64,000 bases of DNA from Oxalobacter sp. (GCA_018384065.1 JAHAYL010000040.1:1-64000); one strand, 5' to 3'. Shown: positions 28,502 to 37,845, counted from the stretch's first letter. Notes: generated from the sequence alone by a model not told the origin. Numbers and translations are program-made.

Positions 28502-29836
28502 ATGCAGAAAAAAGTATTCATCAAGACCTTCGGCTGCCAGATGAACGAATACGATTCGTCCAAGATGGTAGCCCTGCTCGAAGCAGATGGCGGTTATGTC
28601 TGTACAGACACGCCAGAGGAAGCTGACCTGATCCTGTTGAATACCTGTTCTGTCCGTGAAAAAGCGCAGGAAAAGGTTTTTTCAGATCTCGGACGCTTCA
28701 AACGTATCCAGAAAGAACGGCCTGAGGTGGTGATTGCGGTATCCGGCTGTGTAGCATCCCAAGAAGGCCAAGCAATCGTAAAACGGGCTCCCTATGTGAA
28801 CCTGGTTTTCGGACCACAGACACTGCACCGCCTTCCCCAGATGATCCGGGATTATGAAAAGACCGGTGACCCGCAGGTTGACATCAGCTTTCCGGAAATT
28901 GAGAAATTCGATCATCTGCCTCCCGCCAGGATTGAGGGGGTGACAGCGTATGTCTCCATCATGGAAGGCTGCAGCAAATACTGCAGTTACTGCATCGTGC
29001 CCTATACCCGGGGAGCAGAAGTTTCCCGTGGGTTTGAGGATGTCCTGACCGAAGTGGCGGAAGCCGCAGAACAGGGTGTCCGGGAAATCACGCTGCTGGG
29101 ACAGAACGTGAACGCCTACCGGGGAGCCATGGAAGATGGTGGAACTGCAGATTTTGCCATGCTGTTGGAATATATCGCAGAAATCCCCGGCATCGAGCGT
29201 ATCCGTTTTGTGACCAGCCATCCACGCGAATTCACCAAGCGGTTGATCGATGCCTATGCCCATATCCCGCAGCTGGTCAGCCATCTGTACCTGCCTGCCC
29301 AGCATGGTTCTGACCGCATCCTGGCCGCGATGAAACGGGGCTATACAGCCCTCGAATACAAATCCATCATCAGAAGGCTGAAAGCCATCCGCCCTGACCT
29401 GCTGGTTTCCAGCGATTTCATTGTGGGCTTCCCCGGTGAAACGGATGAAGACTTCAACAACCTGATGAAACTGATTGATGATATCGGCTTCGACAACAGC
29501 TACAGTTTCCTGTACAGCCCACGTCCTGGTACCCCTGCCGCTTCCATGCCGATTGACATTCCATTGGATGTCCGGAAAGAACGGCTGGCAACCTTGCAGG
29601 CAAAGATTGACGCAAACACCCGGCATTACAACCAGATGATGGTCGGCGGTATCCAGAAAGTGTTGATTGAACACGTCTCACACCGGAACGCCCAGGCTGT
29701 CCAAGGGAAAACAGACAATAACCGCGTTGTCCATATCCCTGTAACAGGCAATCCAGCTGACCTCATCGGGCAGATGCGCAATGTGCGGATTACTGAATCC
29801 GTCAATTTCTCGCTTCGGGGAGAATTCACTGATTAA
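28502..29836 (+). CDS. miaB: tRNA-2-methylthio-N6-dimethylallyladenosine synthase
   Basis: A radical-SAM methylthiotransferase that modifies A37 of tRNAs reading UNN codons. 444 residues. The N-terminal UPF0004 domain binds one 4Fe-4S cluster through Cys12 ([10 protein letters not shown]), the Cys in LNTCSVRE and the Cys in VSGCVAS. The radical-SAM CSKYCSYC follows near residue 155, with VPYTRG directly after. A C-terminal TRAM domain completes the protein. The start has no clear Shine-Dalgarno (CTTTCATTGAC before ATG). It is followed by phoH and ybeY, a conserved order in betaproteobacteria. Confidence 0.97.
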   Translation: MQKKVFIKTFGCQMNEYDSSKMVALLEADGGYVCTDTPEEADLILLNTCSVREKAQEKVFSDLGRFKRIQKERPEVVIAVSGCVASQEGQAIVKRAPYVNLVFGPQTLHRLPQMIRDYEKTGDPQVDISFPEIEKFDHLPPARIEGVTAYVSIMEGCSKYCSYCIVPYTRGAEVSRGFEDVLTEVAEAAEQGVREITLLGQNVNAYRGAMEDGGTADFAMLLEYIAEIPGIERIRFVTSHPREFTKRLIDAYAHIPQLVSHLYLPAQHGSDRILAAMKRGYTALEYKSIIRRLKAIRPDLLVSSDFIVGFPGETDEDFNNLMKLIDDIGFDNSYSFLYSPRPGTPAASMPIDIPLDVRKERLATLQAKIDANTRHYNQMMVGGIQKVLIEHVSHRNAQAVQGKTDNNRVVHIPVTGNPADLIGQMRNVRITESVNFSLRGEFTD

Positions 29837-29908
29837 AATCTATTTATAACAATTACTTAAAATAATAATTTATTGTTTTACTTGAAGTCTTGAAAAGAAA
29901 GGGAAACA

Positions 29909-31000
29909 GTGAGCAGTCCATCTCAAGATCCTCTGAATACCTTGCACTATTCTCCCGAGCCACCTGACAATGGACGGCTTTCCAATCTTTGTGGTCCACT
30001 TGATGAAAACCTCCGCCAGATTTCATCGGCACTGGATGTGGACATCATCCGCCGGGGCAGCAATTTTATCCTTAAAGGGAAAAATGCCAGCATCGCCCAA
30101 CAGATCCTAGAAGATTTCTACGCAGCCTCGGACCAACCTATCCAGCTCAATGATATCCAACTGGCTCTGGTGGAACACCGTGCGATGACGAAGCATCTCG
30201 CTGCTGGGATGTCTGCCACAGAACTGGTCGAAGCAGAAATGACCAATCCGGTTCTTAAAACCCGCCGTACAGACCTGCGTGGACGGACTCCCCGGCAGGT
30301 TGGATACCTGAAAGCCATCCTGGAACACGACATCACTTTTGGCATCGGACCCGCTGGTACCGGCAAAACTTACCTGGCAGTTGCCTGTGCAGTGGATGCG
30401 ATGGAAAGGGATGCTGTCCAACGCATCATCCTCACCCGCCCTGCCGTTGAAGCCGGGGAACGCTTGGGTTTCCTGCCTGGCGACCTTGCACAGAAAGTCG
30501 ATCCTTACCTGCGACCGCTTTATGATGCGCTGTATGACCTGCTGGGTTTTGAACGGACCCAGAAATGCTTCGAAAAGCAGACGATTGAAATCGCTCCGCT
30601 CGCCTATATGCGTGGCAGGACCTTGAACCATGCTTTCATCATCTTGGATGAAGCGCAGAATACCACGCCTGAACAGATGAAAATGTTCCTGACCCGGATT
30701 GGGTTCGGCAGCCGGGCGGTCGTGACAGGCGATGTCACCCAGATCGACCTTCAACATAACCAACGGAGCGGCTTGGTTGATGCGATGCATATCCTGAAAG
30801 ATGTCCGTGGCATCGCCTTCTCGACATTCAACAGTGCAGATGTGGTCCGGCATCCTCTGGTAGCTCGGATTGTCGATGCCTACGAACATGCAGAGAAACG
30901 GCAGGCTACAGGCAAATCAAAAATGGACCAGAAACTACCGTCTGATCCAACGGCTGGTCATACTGACGACAGCAATGCCGTAGAAGGAAAAGCCGTTTGA
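29909..31000 (+). CDS. phoH: PhoH-like ATPase (PhoL/YbeZ)
   Basis: A 363-residue protein with a GTG start behind AAGAAAGGGA. The N-terminal KH-like region reaches about residue 100. The PhoH P-loop ATPase domain has Walker A GPAGTGKTYLA and Walker B FIILDEAQN. The partner YbeY follows immediately, and PhoH/YbeZ proteins associate with YbeY in rRNA processing and ribosome quality control. The ybeY frame overlaps this stop codon. Confidence 0.95.
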   Translation: MSSPSQDPLNTLHYSPEPPDNGRLSNLCGPLDENLRQISSALDVDIIRRGSNFILKGKNASIAQQILEDFYAASDQPIQLNDIQLALVEHRAMTKHLAAGMSATELVEAEMTNPVLKTRRTDLRGRTPRQVGYLKAILEHDITFGIGPAGTGKTYLAVACAVDAMERDAVQRIILTRPAVEAGERLGFLPGDLAQKVDPYLRPLYDALYDLLGFERTQKCFEKQTIEIAPLAYMRGRTLNHAFIILDEAQNTTPEQMKMFLTRIGFGSRAVVTGDVTQIDLQHNQRSGLVDAMHILKDVRGIAFSTFNSADVVRHPLVARIVDAYEHAEKRQATGKSKMDQKLPSDPTAGHTDDSNAVEGKAV

Positions 31001-31014
31001 TTCCTGAAAGTGAA

Positions 31015-31521
31015 ATGATGGATAAATACAAACTCTCCTTGTCCGTGCAATATCCAGATGACCGTCTGAAAGATACCCTGCCCCGCTGGCGTCTCAGACG
31101 CTGGGTAAAATCTGCGCTGCTGATGGATGCGGCCATCACCCTGCGTTTTGTCGATACTGAAGAAGGATTGGCATTGAACAGTGCTTACCGGGGCAAAGAT
31201 TATGCCACCAATGTCCTGACTTTCCCTTATGAAGAACCGGTTGATTTCATGCCGGATGCCTGTAATGCAGTTCCTTCCAACAACGGAACAGGAACAACCG
31301 CCTATGCAGATATTGTATTGTGTACGGATGTCCTGATCCGCGAAGCCGAAGAACAGCATAAAACCCTGATTGAACATGCTGCCCATCTCGTCATCCATGG
31401 TACTTTGCATGCCCAAGGCTATGACCATATCGATGATGATGAAGCAGAAACCATGGAAGCCCTGGAAACTGAAATCCTGGCTAAGTTGGGATTTGAAGAC
31501 CCTTACAAAGTGATTGATTGA
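31015..31521 (+). CDS. ybeY: Endoribonuclease YbeY
   Basis: A metal-dependent endoribonuclease for 16S rRNA 3'-end maturation. The metal motif is complete: HLVIHGTLHAQGYDH. Start choice: ATG at 31015, which follows GAAAGTGA, gives 168 residues. The track uses a TTG at 30997 that overlaps the phoH stop. A stretch of about 20 residues (MPDACNAVPSNNGTGTTAY) after the YATNVLTFPYE motif is longer than the usual loop. It is coupled to phoH. The corC and lnt genes that often follow in relatives are absent here. Confidence 0.95.
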   Translation: MMDKYKLSLSVQYPDDRLKDTLPRWRLRRWVKSALLMDAAITLRFVDTEEGLALNSAYRGKDYATNVLTFPYEEPVDFMPDACNAVPSNNGTGTTAYADIVLCTDVLIREAEEQHKTLIEHAAHLVIHGTLHAQGYDHIDDDEAETMEALETEILAKLGFEDPYKVID

Positions 31522-31622
31522 AAAATCTGCGCTATTGACGCTACTTATCGCTTATCCCTCAAACACCACGCTGACCTGAATTCCCACATTTCTGGCTGTT
31601 CTCAGATTCCAATCTTCCAGAA

Positions 31623-31688
31623 TTGACCTATGTCAAGACATCCTGTTTTTTGGGTATGTCAATGATTTAAAAACAAAACATAGGTCAA
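31623..31688. repeat. 11-bp inverted repeat TTGACCTATGT / ACATAGGTCAA
   Basis: Two perfect 11-bp arms (31623-31633 and 31678-31688) are separated by 44 bp. The left arm also begins the small palindrome TTGAC-CTAT-GTCAA, and GTCAA recurs at about 31658. The structure lies 60-125 bp upstream of the FUSC-type exporter gene, so it is probably its operator or a leader structure. Confidence 0.6.
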
Positions 31689-31746
31689 GGAATAGTTCCA
31701 TATTTTCAGCATATGATATGCCCTTACAGTCTGATTCTTGGGGTTT

Positions 31747-32355
31747 ATGGGTAAGGTCATCATCAGGGCAACCCTTGCGGTTTTCGTCTGTTGCCTGCTG
31801 TATGAGTTTTTTGATATCGGAACGGGGATTCCTTTCTATGCGGGAATCGCCGCAGTCATCTGTCTGCAATCCGAAATCAAGAGTACTGTACGTGTCGGCT
31901 TGAACCGTACAGTGGGCACGCTGTTCGGCGGGTTCACAGGCATGGGCATCCTGTATCTGACCCATAACTATTACATCCTGAGCCGCCCTATCCTGCGCTA
32001 TGCCCTGATCACCCTCTGCATCATTCCGCTGATGTATATTGCGAACGTCATCCGCAAAGTCAGGATTCCCATCGGCTGGGATGAGACCAGCCTGTTCCCA
32101 GGGACAAAGGTTCTCATCGACTTCCTGAAAAAAAGCACGCTGACCAACATCACCTGCATCGCCTTCCTCAGTGTGACCATCACACATGGCGGCGACGTGA
32201 GCATCACGGAATTTGCCACCAACCGTATCATCGATACGCTGATTGGCGTCGCCTCTTCATTCTTCATCAATCTGATTCCCTCCTTCCCGCTCCATAAAGC
32301 AGCAGTCCAGAATAAGCCTGAATCGCAGGGAAACCGGAGTGATGAACCGGAGTGA
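31747..32355 (+). CDS. FUSC/ArAE-type aromatic acid exporter family membrane protein
   Basis: A 202-residue membrane protein from the ATG at 31747 behind GGGG; a TTG at 31738 is the alternative. It has about five hydrophobic segments and the signature GIPFYAGIAAVICLQSEIKSTVRVGLNRTVGTLFGG, the N-terminal half of the aromatic acid exporter/DUF939 (FUSC) family. It lacks the large soluble domain of longer members such as AaeB. Members export aromatic carboxylates or related compounds, but the substrate here is unknown. The upstream inverted repeat suggests a dedicated regulator, which is not encoded next to it. Confidence 0.8.
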   Translation: MGKVIIRATLAVFVCCLLYEFFDIGTGIPFYAGIAAVICLQSEIKSTVRVGLNRTVGTLFGGFTGMGILYLTHNYYILSRPILRYALITLCIIPLMYIANVIRKVRIPIGWDETSLFPGTKVLIDFLKKSTLTNITCIAFLSVTITHGGDVSITEFATNRIIDTLIGVASSFFINLIPSFPLHKAAVQNKPESQGNRSDEPE

Positions 32356-32453
32356 TGAATGCATGTGATTGCCAGACGGCAGGCAGATAGATTATCCTTT
32401 ATATTTTTGATGGTGGCTTCTGTCCATCATGAATCGTTTCAATCTGTTTTCTC

Positions 32454-33038
32454 ATGACTGGTATTGATTTTTCAACTTGGCGGCTTATTGGAGAAGGTTC
32501 CGAGCGCAAGTGCTATCAGGATCCAAATAATCCTGCACATCTCATCAAAATCAGTCCCAAGGAAAACGCAAAACAGTCATTACGTGAGATTGAATACTTT
32601 CAACACCTGATAGATCACAAAGTTCCTTTTGACCACTTTCCTCTTTTTTATGGCAGATTTGAACAGGATGGCTTCATCGGAGTCGAACAGGAGCTGATCT
32701 TGGCTTCGCCTGACTCATCGGACCGGGCTCCACGACTTGGGGAATATCTGGACAGGGCTTTATCAGAAACGGAAATCGCTGAACTCCATATTGCCCTGGA
32801 CAAACTCAAAGACTATCTGATGAAATGGGATATTGTGGTCAATGACCTTCAGATATCCAATATTGTTGTCCAGAAAAAAGACAATGGCATCCGCTTGGTC
32901 ATCATTGATGGTCTTGGCGGGACAGAACTGATTCCGCTCTCCCATTGGTTCAAAAGCATCTGCCAACAGAAAATTACCAGGCATTGGGCAAAGCTTTGCC
33001 GGAAAATCACCCGCCGGAACCCAAATGTGACTTTCTGA
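32454..33038 (+). CDS. YrbL-like kinase-fold protein
   Basis: A 194-residue protein of the PhoP-regulatory-network YrbL family. It begins with a glycine-rich nucleotide loop (LIGEGSERKCYQDPNNPAHLIKI) carrying the lysine. A catalytic-loop-like segment is DIVVNDLQISNIVV, and the metal segment is VIIDGLGG. It resembles small protein kinases or aminoglycoside-kinase folds, but biochemical activity is not established for the family. The start is the ATG at 32454. It lies between the FUSC gene and a small porin-like gene, without strong evidence of an operon. Confidence 0.8.
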   Translation: MTGIDFSTWRLIGEGSERKCYQDPNNPAHLIKISPKENAKQSLREIEYFQHLIDHKVPFDHFPLFYGRFEQDGFIGVEQELILASPDSSDRAPRLGEYLDRALSETEIAELHIALDKLKDYLMKWDIVVNDLQISNIVVQKKDNGIRLVIIDGLGGTELIPLSHWFKSICQQKITRHWAKLCRKITRRNPNVTF

Positions 33039-33122
33039 CTTGAATACCGGGTATTCTGGCATCATATCTATTGCTGGGGTTGGTATTTTCCCCTTTCCAC
33101 AAACCTCATGGGGAAAGCGCTT

Positions 33123-33998
33123 ATGGATTTTCTGCATCACCGTCAATCAAGACTGCTACTGTCCGTGGCAGTGATGGGATGCTTGTGCCTGTCAGCCTTC
33201 CAGACCGCTTCCGCAAAAGGACGGAGACAGGCCGTTTCCTCCGCTGCCCAGCGGAAATCCCATCGTCTTCCAGCGGGGAAAAAACAGGATAAGCCTGCCG
33301 CTGCCCATGAAGAATGGACAAAACGTGCCCCCGTCCCTGATGAATTTGAAGCAGCAGCAAATAACCAATCTGATAAACAAGACCAGATTGCCCTTCAAGG
33401 CAAAACACTGTCAAAAGCTGGCATACAAGGCGGCACCATGACTTCTGTTGGAACACCTTCAGTCTTCAGACAGGCAGGAGAACACCACCAAATCATCCAG
33501 CAGCAGACGGCCAAGCCAGAGGATGAAGCATTACAGCCTTTATATGACGGTCCGGTCAGTCCCTACGTTTTCGGCCCTGCCAGCTTTGAACTGAATTACG
33601 AAAGGCAGAATGACCGTTCACTGGAAACAACACGCGACCTGCTTACTGGCAAGCGGCAGTTCGGCATCAATCAGAACCGTTTCATTGAATCACCGATGGA
33701 CCGTGATGCCTGGCATGTCGGGATGAATTATGCTGTCGGCAAAGGCAGTTTCAATGCCGCTGTCGATTACACACGTATGCGGGATGACAGTGAGTCTGCT
33801 GGTTCCAACAATAGTCCCTCTGACCTGCGGTCGGTCACTTTCGGGTATACCCATAACATTTCAGAGAACACTTCGTTTTATGGTTCTGTCACCCACACCG
33901 AATATGACATGAACAACAGCAATGGCAATACTGATTCAGTACCTTCGGAAGAGGGCAATATCAACCAGGTCAATGTCGGTATCAAGCACCGGTTCTGA
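33123..33998 (+). CDS. Porin-like outer-membrane protein with only a C-terminal part-barrel
   Basis: From the ATG at 33123 behind GGGGAAAG this is 291 residues. A signal peptide (LLLSVAVMGCLCLSAFQTASA) is followed by about 120 residues of low-complexity, Gln- and Lys-rich sequence. About 140 residues of amphipathic strands follow, with the Gram-negative porin style (HVGMNYAVGKGSFNAAVDYTRM, VTFGYTHNISENTSFYGSVT). It ends VNVGIKHRF with the terminal Phe needed for BAM recognition. Full porins have about 16 strands, while only about 6-7 are visible here, so it may be a remnant, a small multimeric barrel or an adaptor. Function unknown. Confidence 0.75.
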   Translation: MDFLHHRQSRLLLSVAVMGCLCLSAFQTASAKGRRQAVSSAAQRKSHRLPAGKKQDKPAAAHEEWTKRAPVPDEFEAAANNQSDKQDQIALQGKTLSKAGIQGGTMTSVGTPSVFRQAGEHHQIIQQQTAKPEDEALQPLYDGPVSPYVFGPASFELNYERQNDRSLETTRDLLTGKRQFGINQNRFIESPMDRDAWHVGMNYAVGKGSFNAAVDYTRMRDDSESAGSNNSPSDLRSVTFGYTHNISENTSFYGSVTHTEYDMNNSNGNTDSVPSEEGNINQVNVGIKHRF

Positions 33999-34087
33999 CT
34001 GTCTAGCCGCCATGCAACCCATGCTGTTTCTCCAGGATTCCCGCCAACTGTTGTTTTAGTGTTCAAGCATGGAAAAATTCCGCTCTC

Positions 34088-34121
34088 CCTGATACGGTAT
34101 CAGGTCTATAAAACGTATAAT
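34088..34121 (+). promoter_or_regulatory. Decarboxylase promoter with a 17-bp perfect palindrome over the -35
   Basis: A perfect TATAAT is at 34116-34121. The -35 position is occupied by CCTGATACGGTATCAGG (34088-34104), whose 8-bp arms are perfectly symmetric about one base. This is typical of a dimeric repressor operator or an activator site replacing a poor -35. The start codon is 66 nt further on, behind GGGAGG. Confidence 0.6.
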
Positions 34122-34186
34122 CCCTTCAACTTTCCCGGATTATCCGGTTTTCCTTTTTTCATGATTCCAATAGGGAGGATTGAACC

Positions 34187-36451
34187 ATGAAGTTCCGTTT
34201 TCCTATCGTCATCATTGACGAAGATTACCGTTCTGAGAATTCTTCAGGTCTGGGTATCCGGGCATTGGCTCAGGCAATTGAAGATGAGGGCATGGAAGTC
34301 TTGGGTGTCACCAGCTATGGTGACCTGTCACAGTTTGCACAGCAGCAGTCCAGGGCATCTGCTTTTGTCCTTTCAATCGATGATGAGGAATTCGGTGAAG
34401 GGACAGATGCTGAAGTCGATGAGGCACTGAAAGCCCTGCGTGCTTTCGTCACGGAAATCCGCGCAAAAAATGCCGATATCCCCATTTATCTCTATGGCGA
34501 GACCCGTACTTCACGTCATATCCCCAATGACCTGCTCCGTGAGCTGCATGGATTCATCCATATGTTTGAGGACACACCAGAATTTGTCGCAAGGCATATC
34601 ATCCGTGAGGCACGGACATATCTGGATGGTCTTGCACCACCTTTTTTCCGCGCATTGATGCACTATGCACAGGACGGCTCCTACTCCTGGCATTGTCCGG
34701 GGCACTCCGGCGGTGTCGCCTTCCTGAAATCCCCGATTGGGCAGATGTTCCACCAGTTCTTCGGGGAGAACATGTTACGGGCGGATGTCTGCAATGCTGT
34801 CGAAGAGCTGGGACAGCTGCTTGACCATACGGGACCCGTTGCAAAAAGCGAGCTGAATGCCGCGCGCATCTTCAACGCAGACCACTGCTACTTCGTGACA
34901 AACGGGACTTCGACCTCCAACAAGATTGTCTGGCACTCGATGATTGCCGACAACGATATCGTGGTCGTTGACCGCAACTGCCATAAGTCCATCCTGCATG
35001 CCATTATCATGACTGGCGCCATCCCGGTCTTCCTGATGCCGACACGGAACCACTACGGAATCATCGGTCCTATCCCGAAATCAGAATTTGATTTTGATGC
35101 CATCCAGCAGAAAATCGAGGCGAATCCCTTCGCCAGGGAAGTTTCCAACAAGAAGCCCCGTATCCTGACCATCACCCAGTCAACCTATGATGGCATTGTC
35201 TACAACGATGAGACCATCAAATCGATGCTGGACGGCAAGATCGATGCCCTGCATTTCGATGAGGCATGGCTGCCACATGCCTGCTTCCATGACTTCTACC
35301 GGGACATGCATGCCATCAGCGAACAGGGTAAGCGCGCCCAGAAATCATTGGTGTTCTCCACCCAGTCCACCCACAAGCTGCTGGCAGGGCTTTCGCAGGC
35401 ATCACAGATTCTGGTCAAGGAATCAGAAGAAGTGAAACTGGACCAGAATTCCTTCAATGAATCTTTCCTGATGCATACTTCAACCTCACCACAGTATGCA
35501 ATCATCGCTTCCTGTGATGTCGCTGCTGCGATGATGGAACCGCCGGGCGGTACGGCTCTGGTTGAGGAATCCATTCTTGAAGCACTGGATTTCCGGCGTG
35601 CGATGAAAAAAATCGACAACGAATTTGCCGATGACTGGTGGTTCCAGGTCTGGGGACCGGAAAATTTCGCTGAGAACGATATCGGCGAACGGGCTGACTG
35701 GATCCTGAAGGCGGAAGACAACTGGCATGGATTCGGTGACATTGCACCGGATTTCAATATGCTTGACCCAATCAAGGCGACTGTCATCACACCTGGACTG
35801 TCGTTGACAGGTGATTTTGAGGAAACCGGCATCCCTGCATCCATTGTGAAAACCTTCCTGGCAGAAGACGGCATCATCGTTGAAAAATGCGGACTGTACA
35901 GTTTCTTCATCATGTTCACCATCGGTATCACAAAAGGCCGTTGGAACACACTGGTCGCATCCCTGCAGCAGTTCAAGGACGATTACGACAAGAACCAACC
36001 GATCTGGCGTGTCCTACCTGAATTTGCAGCAGCAAACCCACGTTATGAGCGGATGGGGCTGAAAGACCTGTGCCAGCAGATCCATGACTTCTACCGTGAA
36101 AACAATGTAGCAAAACTGACCACCGAGATGTACCTGTCAGACATGAGCCCTGCGATGAAACCGTCTGACGCTTATGCAAAACTGGTCCACCGTGAAGTGG
36201 AACGGGTGCCAATTGACAATCTGGAAGGACGTGTCACTTCCATCCTGCTGACCCCTTACCCACCAGGCATCCCCCTGCTGATTCCCGGAGAACGGTTCAA
36301 TAAGACAATTGTCGATTACCTGAAATTCGCCCGTGACTTCAACAGCCGCTTCCCAGGATTTGATACAGATGTCCATGGCCTGATCAGAACAGAGAACGAC
36401 GGGAAAACAGAATACTTTGTGGACTGTGTCAAGACGGAATGTGTTGACTGA
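34187..36451 (+). CDS. Inducible-type Orn/Lys/Arg decarboxylase (PLP, fold III)
   Basis: 754 residues, the length of AdiA/LdcC-type enzymes. Domains in order are an N-terminal wing (response-regulator-like, about 1-130), a PLP-binding domain with the Schiff-base lysine in STQSTHKLLAGLSQAS (Lys about 395) and the upstream Asp in HFDEAW, and a C-terminal domain. The enzyme removes CO2 from a basic amino acid, consuming a proton, as in acid-stress systems or polyamine and cadaverine synthesis. Arginine, lysine or ornithine specificity cannot be read safely; the THK context leans to AdiA-like. No antiporter gene adjoins. It has its own promoter and terminator. Confidence 0.92.
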   Translation: MKFRFPIVIIDEDYRSENSSGLGIRALAQAIEDEGMEVLGVTSYGDLSQFAQQQSRASAFVLSIDDEEFGEGTDAEVDEALKALRAFVTEIRAKNADIPIYLYGETRTSRHIPNDLLRELHGFIHMFEDTPEFVARHIIREARTYLDGLAPPFFRALMHYAQDGSYSWHCPGHSGGVAFLKSPIGQMFHQFFGENMLRADVCNAVEELGQLLDHTGPVAKSELNAARIFNADHCYFVTNGTSTSNKIVWHSMIADNDIVVVDRNCHKSILHAIIMTGAIPVFLMPTRNHYGIIGPIPKSEFDFDAIQQKIEANPFAREVSNKKPRILTITQSTYDGIVYNDETIKSMLDGKIDALHFDEAWLPHACFHDFYRDMHAISEQGKRAQKSLVFSTQSTHKLLAGLSQASQILVKESEEVKLDQNSFNESFLMHTSTSPQYAIIASCDVAAAMMEPPGGTALVEESILEALDFRRAMKKIDNEFADDWWFQVWGPENFAENDIGERADWILKAEDNWHGFGDIAPDFNMLDPIKATVITPGLSLTGDFEETGIPASIVKTFLAEDGIIVEKCGLYSFFIMFTIGITKGRWNTLVASLQQFKDDYDKNQPIWRVLPEFAAANPRYERMGLKDLCQQIHDFYRENNVAKLTTEMYLSDMSPAMKPSDAYAKLVHREVERVPIDNLEGRVTSILLTPYPPGIPLLIPGERFNKTIVDYLKFARDFNSRFPGFDTDVHGLIRTENDGKTEYFVDCVKTECVD

Positions 36452-36480
36452 CCATTTAAACCACAATTGGGCACACTGAC

Positions 36481-36530
36481 GGAAAGCAGGAAAACAGAAA
36501 CGCTGTTTCACCTGCTTTCCCCTTTTCTGA
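36481..36530 (+). terminator. Strong terminator after the decarboxylase gene
   Basis: GGAAAGCAGG pairs with CCTGCTTTCC, with an inner AAACAG/CTGTTT extension giving a 16-bp stem, followed by CCTTTTCTG. It lies 29 nt after the stop. Confidence 0.8.
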
Positions 36531-36636
36531 TACGCCCATTCCTGTGCATAGGAGCCATGAAATAGTGCAGGCATGACCTGATATGGTGCAGGTCTTGTCA
36601 AAAGATAGACTGTTGTCCCAAAGGATGCTACATTTC

Positions 36637-36675
36637 AAGGCTGTCAAACCTTGCGTCTATGGGGGACGCATTTTC
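36637..36675 (+). promoter_or_regulatory. Tandem hairpins in the ddh leader
   Basis: CAAGG-CTGTCAAA-CCTTG is followed by an overlapping TGCGTC-TATGGGG-GACGCA hairpin (36653-36671) ending in ATTTTCATTC. It resembles a small attenuator about 30 nt before the ddh start, but the T-run is poor. It is too short for a lysine riboswitch. Confidence 0.35.
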
Positions 36676-36701
36676 ATTCAAACTAATGGGGAACTTTAAA
36701 A

Positions 36702-37688
36702 ATGACAACCAGAGTTGGTATTTTAGGCTATGGCAATCTTGGACGGGGCGTAGAATGTGCCGTCAATGATGCTGAAGACATGGAACTGGCCGCTGTCTTC
36801 ACAAGACGCGACCCAGCCTCCTTGAAAATCTTATCGAAGGATGTGGCTGTTGTCAGCGTCAATGATGCAGCCAGCTATCAGGACAAAATCGATGTCATGA
36901 TCCTTTGTGGTGGCAGTGCAACCGACCTGCCGGAACAGACACCTGAATATGCAAAACTGTTCAATGTGGTTGACAGTTTCGATACACACGCAAAAATCCC
37001 GGAACACTTCAGCAATGTTGATGCGTCTGCCAAGGCGGGCAACAAGGTTGCATTGATTTCTGCGGGCTGGGATCCGGGCATGTTTTCCCTGAACCGCCTG
37101 TATGCCAATGCCATCCTGCCTCAGGGCAATGACTACACCTTCTGGGGGAAAGGGGTCAGCCAAGGGCATTCCGATGCCATCCGCCGTGTAAAAGGCGTCA
37201 AGGATGCCAGACAGTACACCTGCCCGATCGACAGTGCTTTGGAAGCGGTCAGGTCAGGTTCCAACCCTCAACTGAGCACCCGTCAGAAACATACGCGTCT
37301 GTGCTATGTTGTGTTGGAAGAAGGCGCTGATGCTGCGGCAGTTGAAAACGAAATCAAGACCATGCCGAATTATTTCTCGGACTATGACACCACAGTCAAC
37401 TTCATCTCCCAGGAAGAACTGATCAGGGACCATGGTGGCATCCCACATGGGGGCTTCGTCTTCCGGACCGGTGTCACTGGTGCGGGCAAGGAAAACAAGC
37501 ATATCATTGAATACAGCCTGAAACTGGATTCCAACCCAGAATTCACTGCAAATGTCCTCGTTGCCTATGCACGCGCAGTTGTCCGGTTGAACAGGGAAGG
37601 CGTATCCGGTTGCAAGACAGTATTTGATATCGCGCCGGCCTATCTGTCACCGCTGTCAGGCGATGTCCTGCGGGCAACCATGCTTTAA
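36702..37688 (+). CDS. ddh: meso-Diaminopimelate D-dehydrogenase
   Basis: A 328-residue NADPH-dependent enzyme that converts tetrahydrodipicolinate plus ammonia to meso-diaminopimelate in one step. The Rossmann motif GILGYGNLGRGV is at residues 6-17. The middle sequence VDSFDTHAKIPEHF and the substrate-site stretches SAGWDPGMFSLNR, GKGVSQGHSDAIR and HGGFVFRTG are as in characterised Ddh proteins. Start is the ATG at 36702 behind GGGGAAC. It sits directly upstream of the succinylase-branch genes dapC-dapD-dapE but with its own terminator. Having both routes is uncommon in Proteobacteria. Confidence 0.93.
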   Translation: MTTRVGILGYGNLGRGVECAVNDAEDMELAAVFTRRDPASLKILSKDVAVVSVNDAASYQDKIDVMILCGGSATDLPEQTPEYAKLFNVVDSFDTHAKIPEHFSNVDASAKAGNKVALISAGWDPGMFSLNRLYANAILPQGNDYTFWGKGVSQGHSDAIRRVKGVKDARQYTCPIDSALEAVRSGSNPQLSTRQKHTRLCYVVLEEGADAAAVENEIKTMPNYFSDYDTTVNFISQEELIRDHGGIPHGGFVFRTGVTGAGKENKHIIEYSLKLDSNPEFTANVLVAYARAVVRLNREGVSGCKTVFDIAPAYLSPLSGDVLRATML

Positions 37689-37710
37689 GTCTTAGCAGAC
37701 AGGCATAGAC

Positions 37711-37746
37711 AAAACCAGCAGCAAAGAAACACTGCTGGTTTTTTTG
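37711..37746 (+). terminator. Intrinsic terminator of ddh
   Basis: AACCAGCAG pairs with CTGCTGGTT around CAAAGAAACA, followed by a run of seven T. It separates ddh from dapC. Confidence 0.9.
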
Positions 37747-37845
37747 TCTCCATGATTTCTGGCATGGCATTTGCGTCTAGTTGGATAACTCCTAAAAGAA
37801 CCGACAGAGACATTCCTGTCCATTTGATATGGGAACCTTACTGAC

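Noticed and set aside
28682-29674. 330-residue minus-strand ORF inside miaB
   Set aside because: Antisense to a well conserved gene; His/Gln/Phe-rich composition of a reversed coding frame and no family match.
36601-36701. Lysine riboswitch before ddh
   Set aside because: The leader is far too short for the lysine aptamer and lacks its conserved core; only two small hairpins are present.
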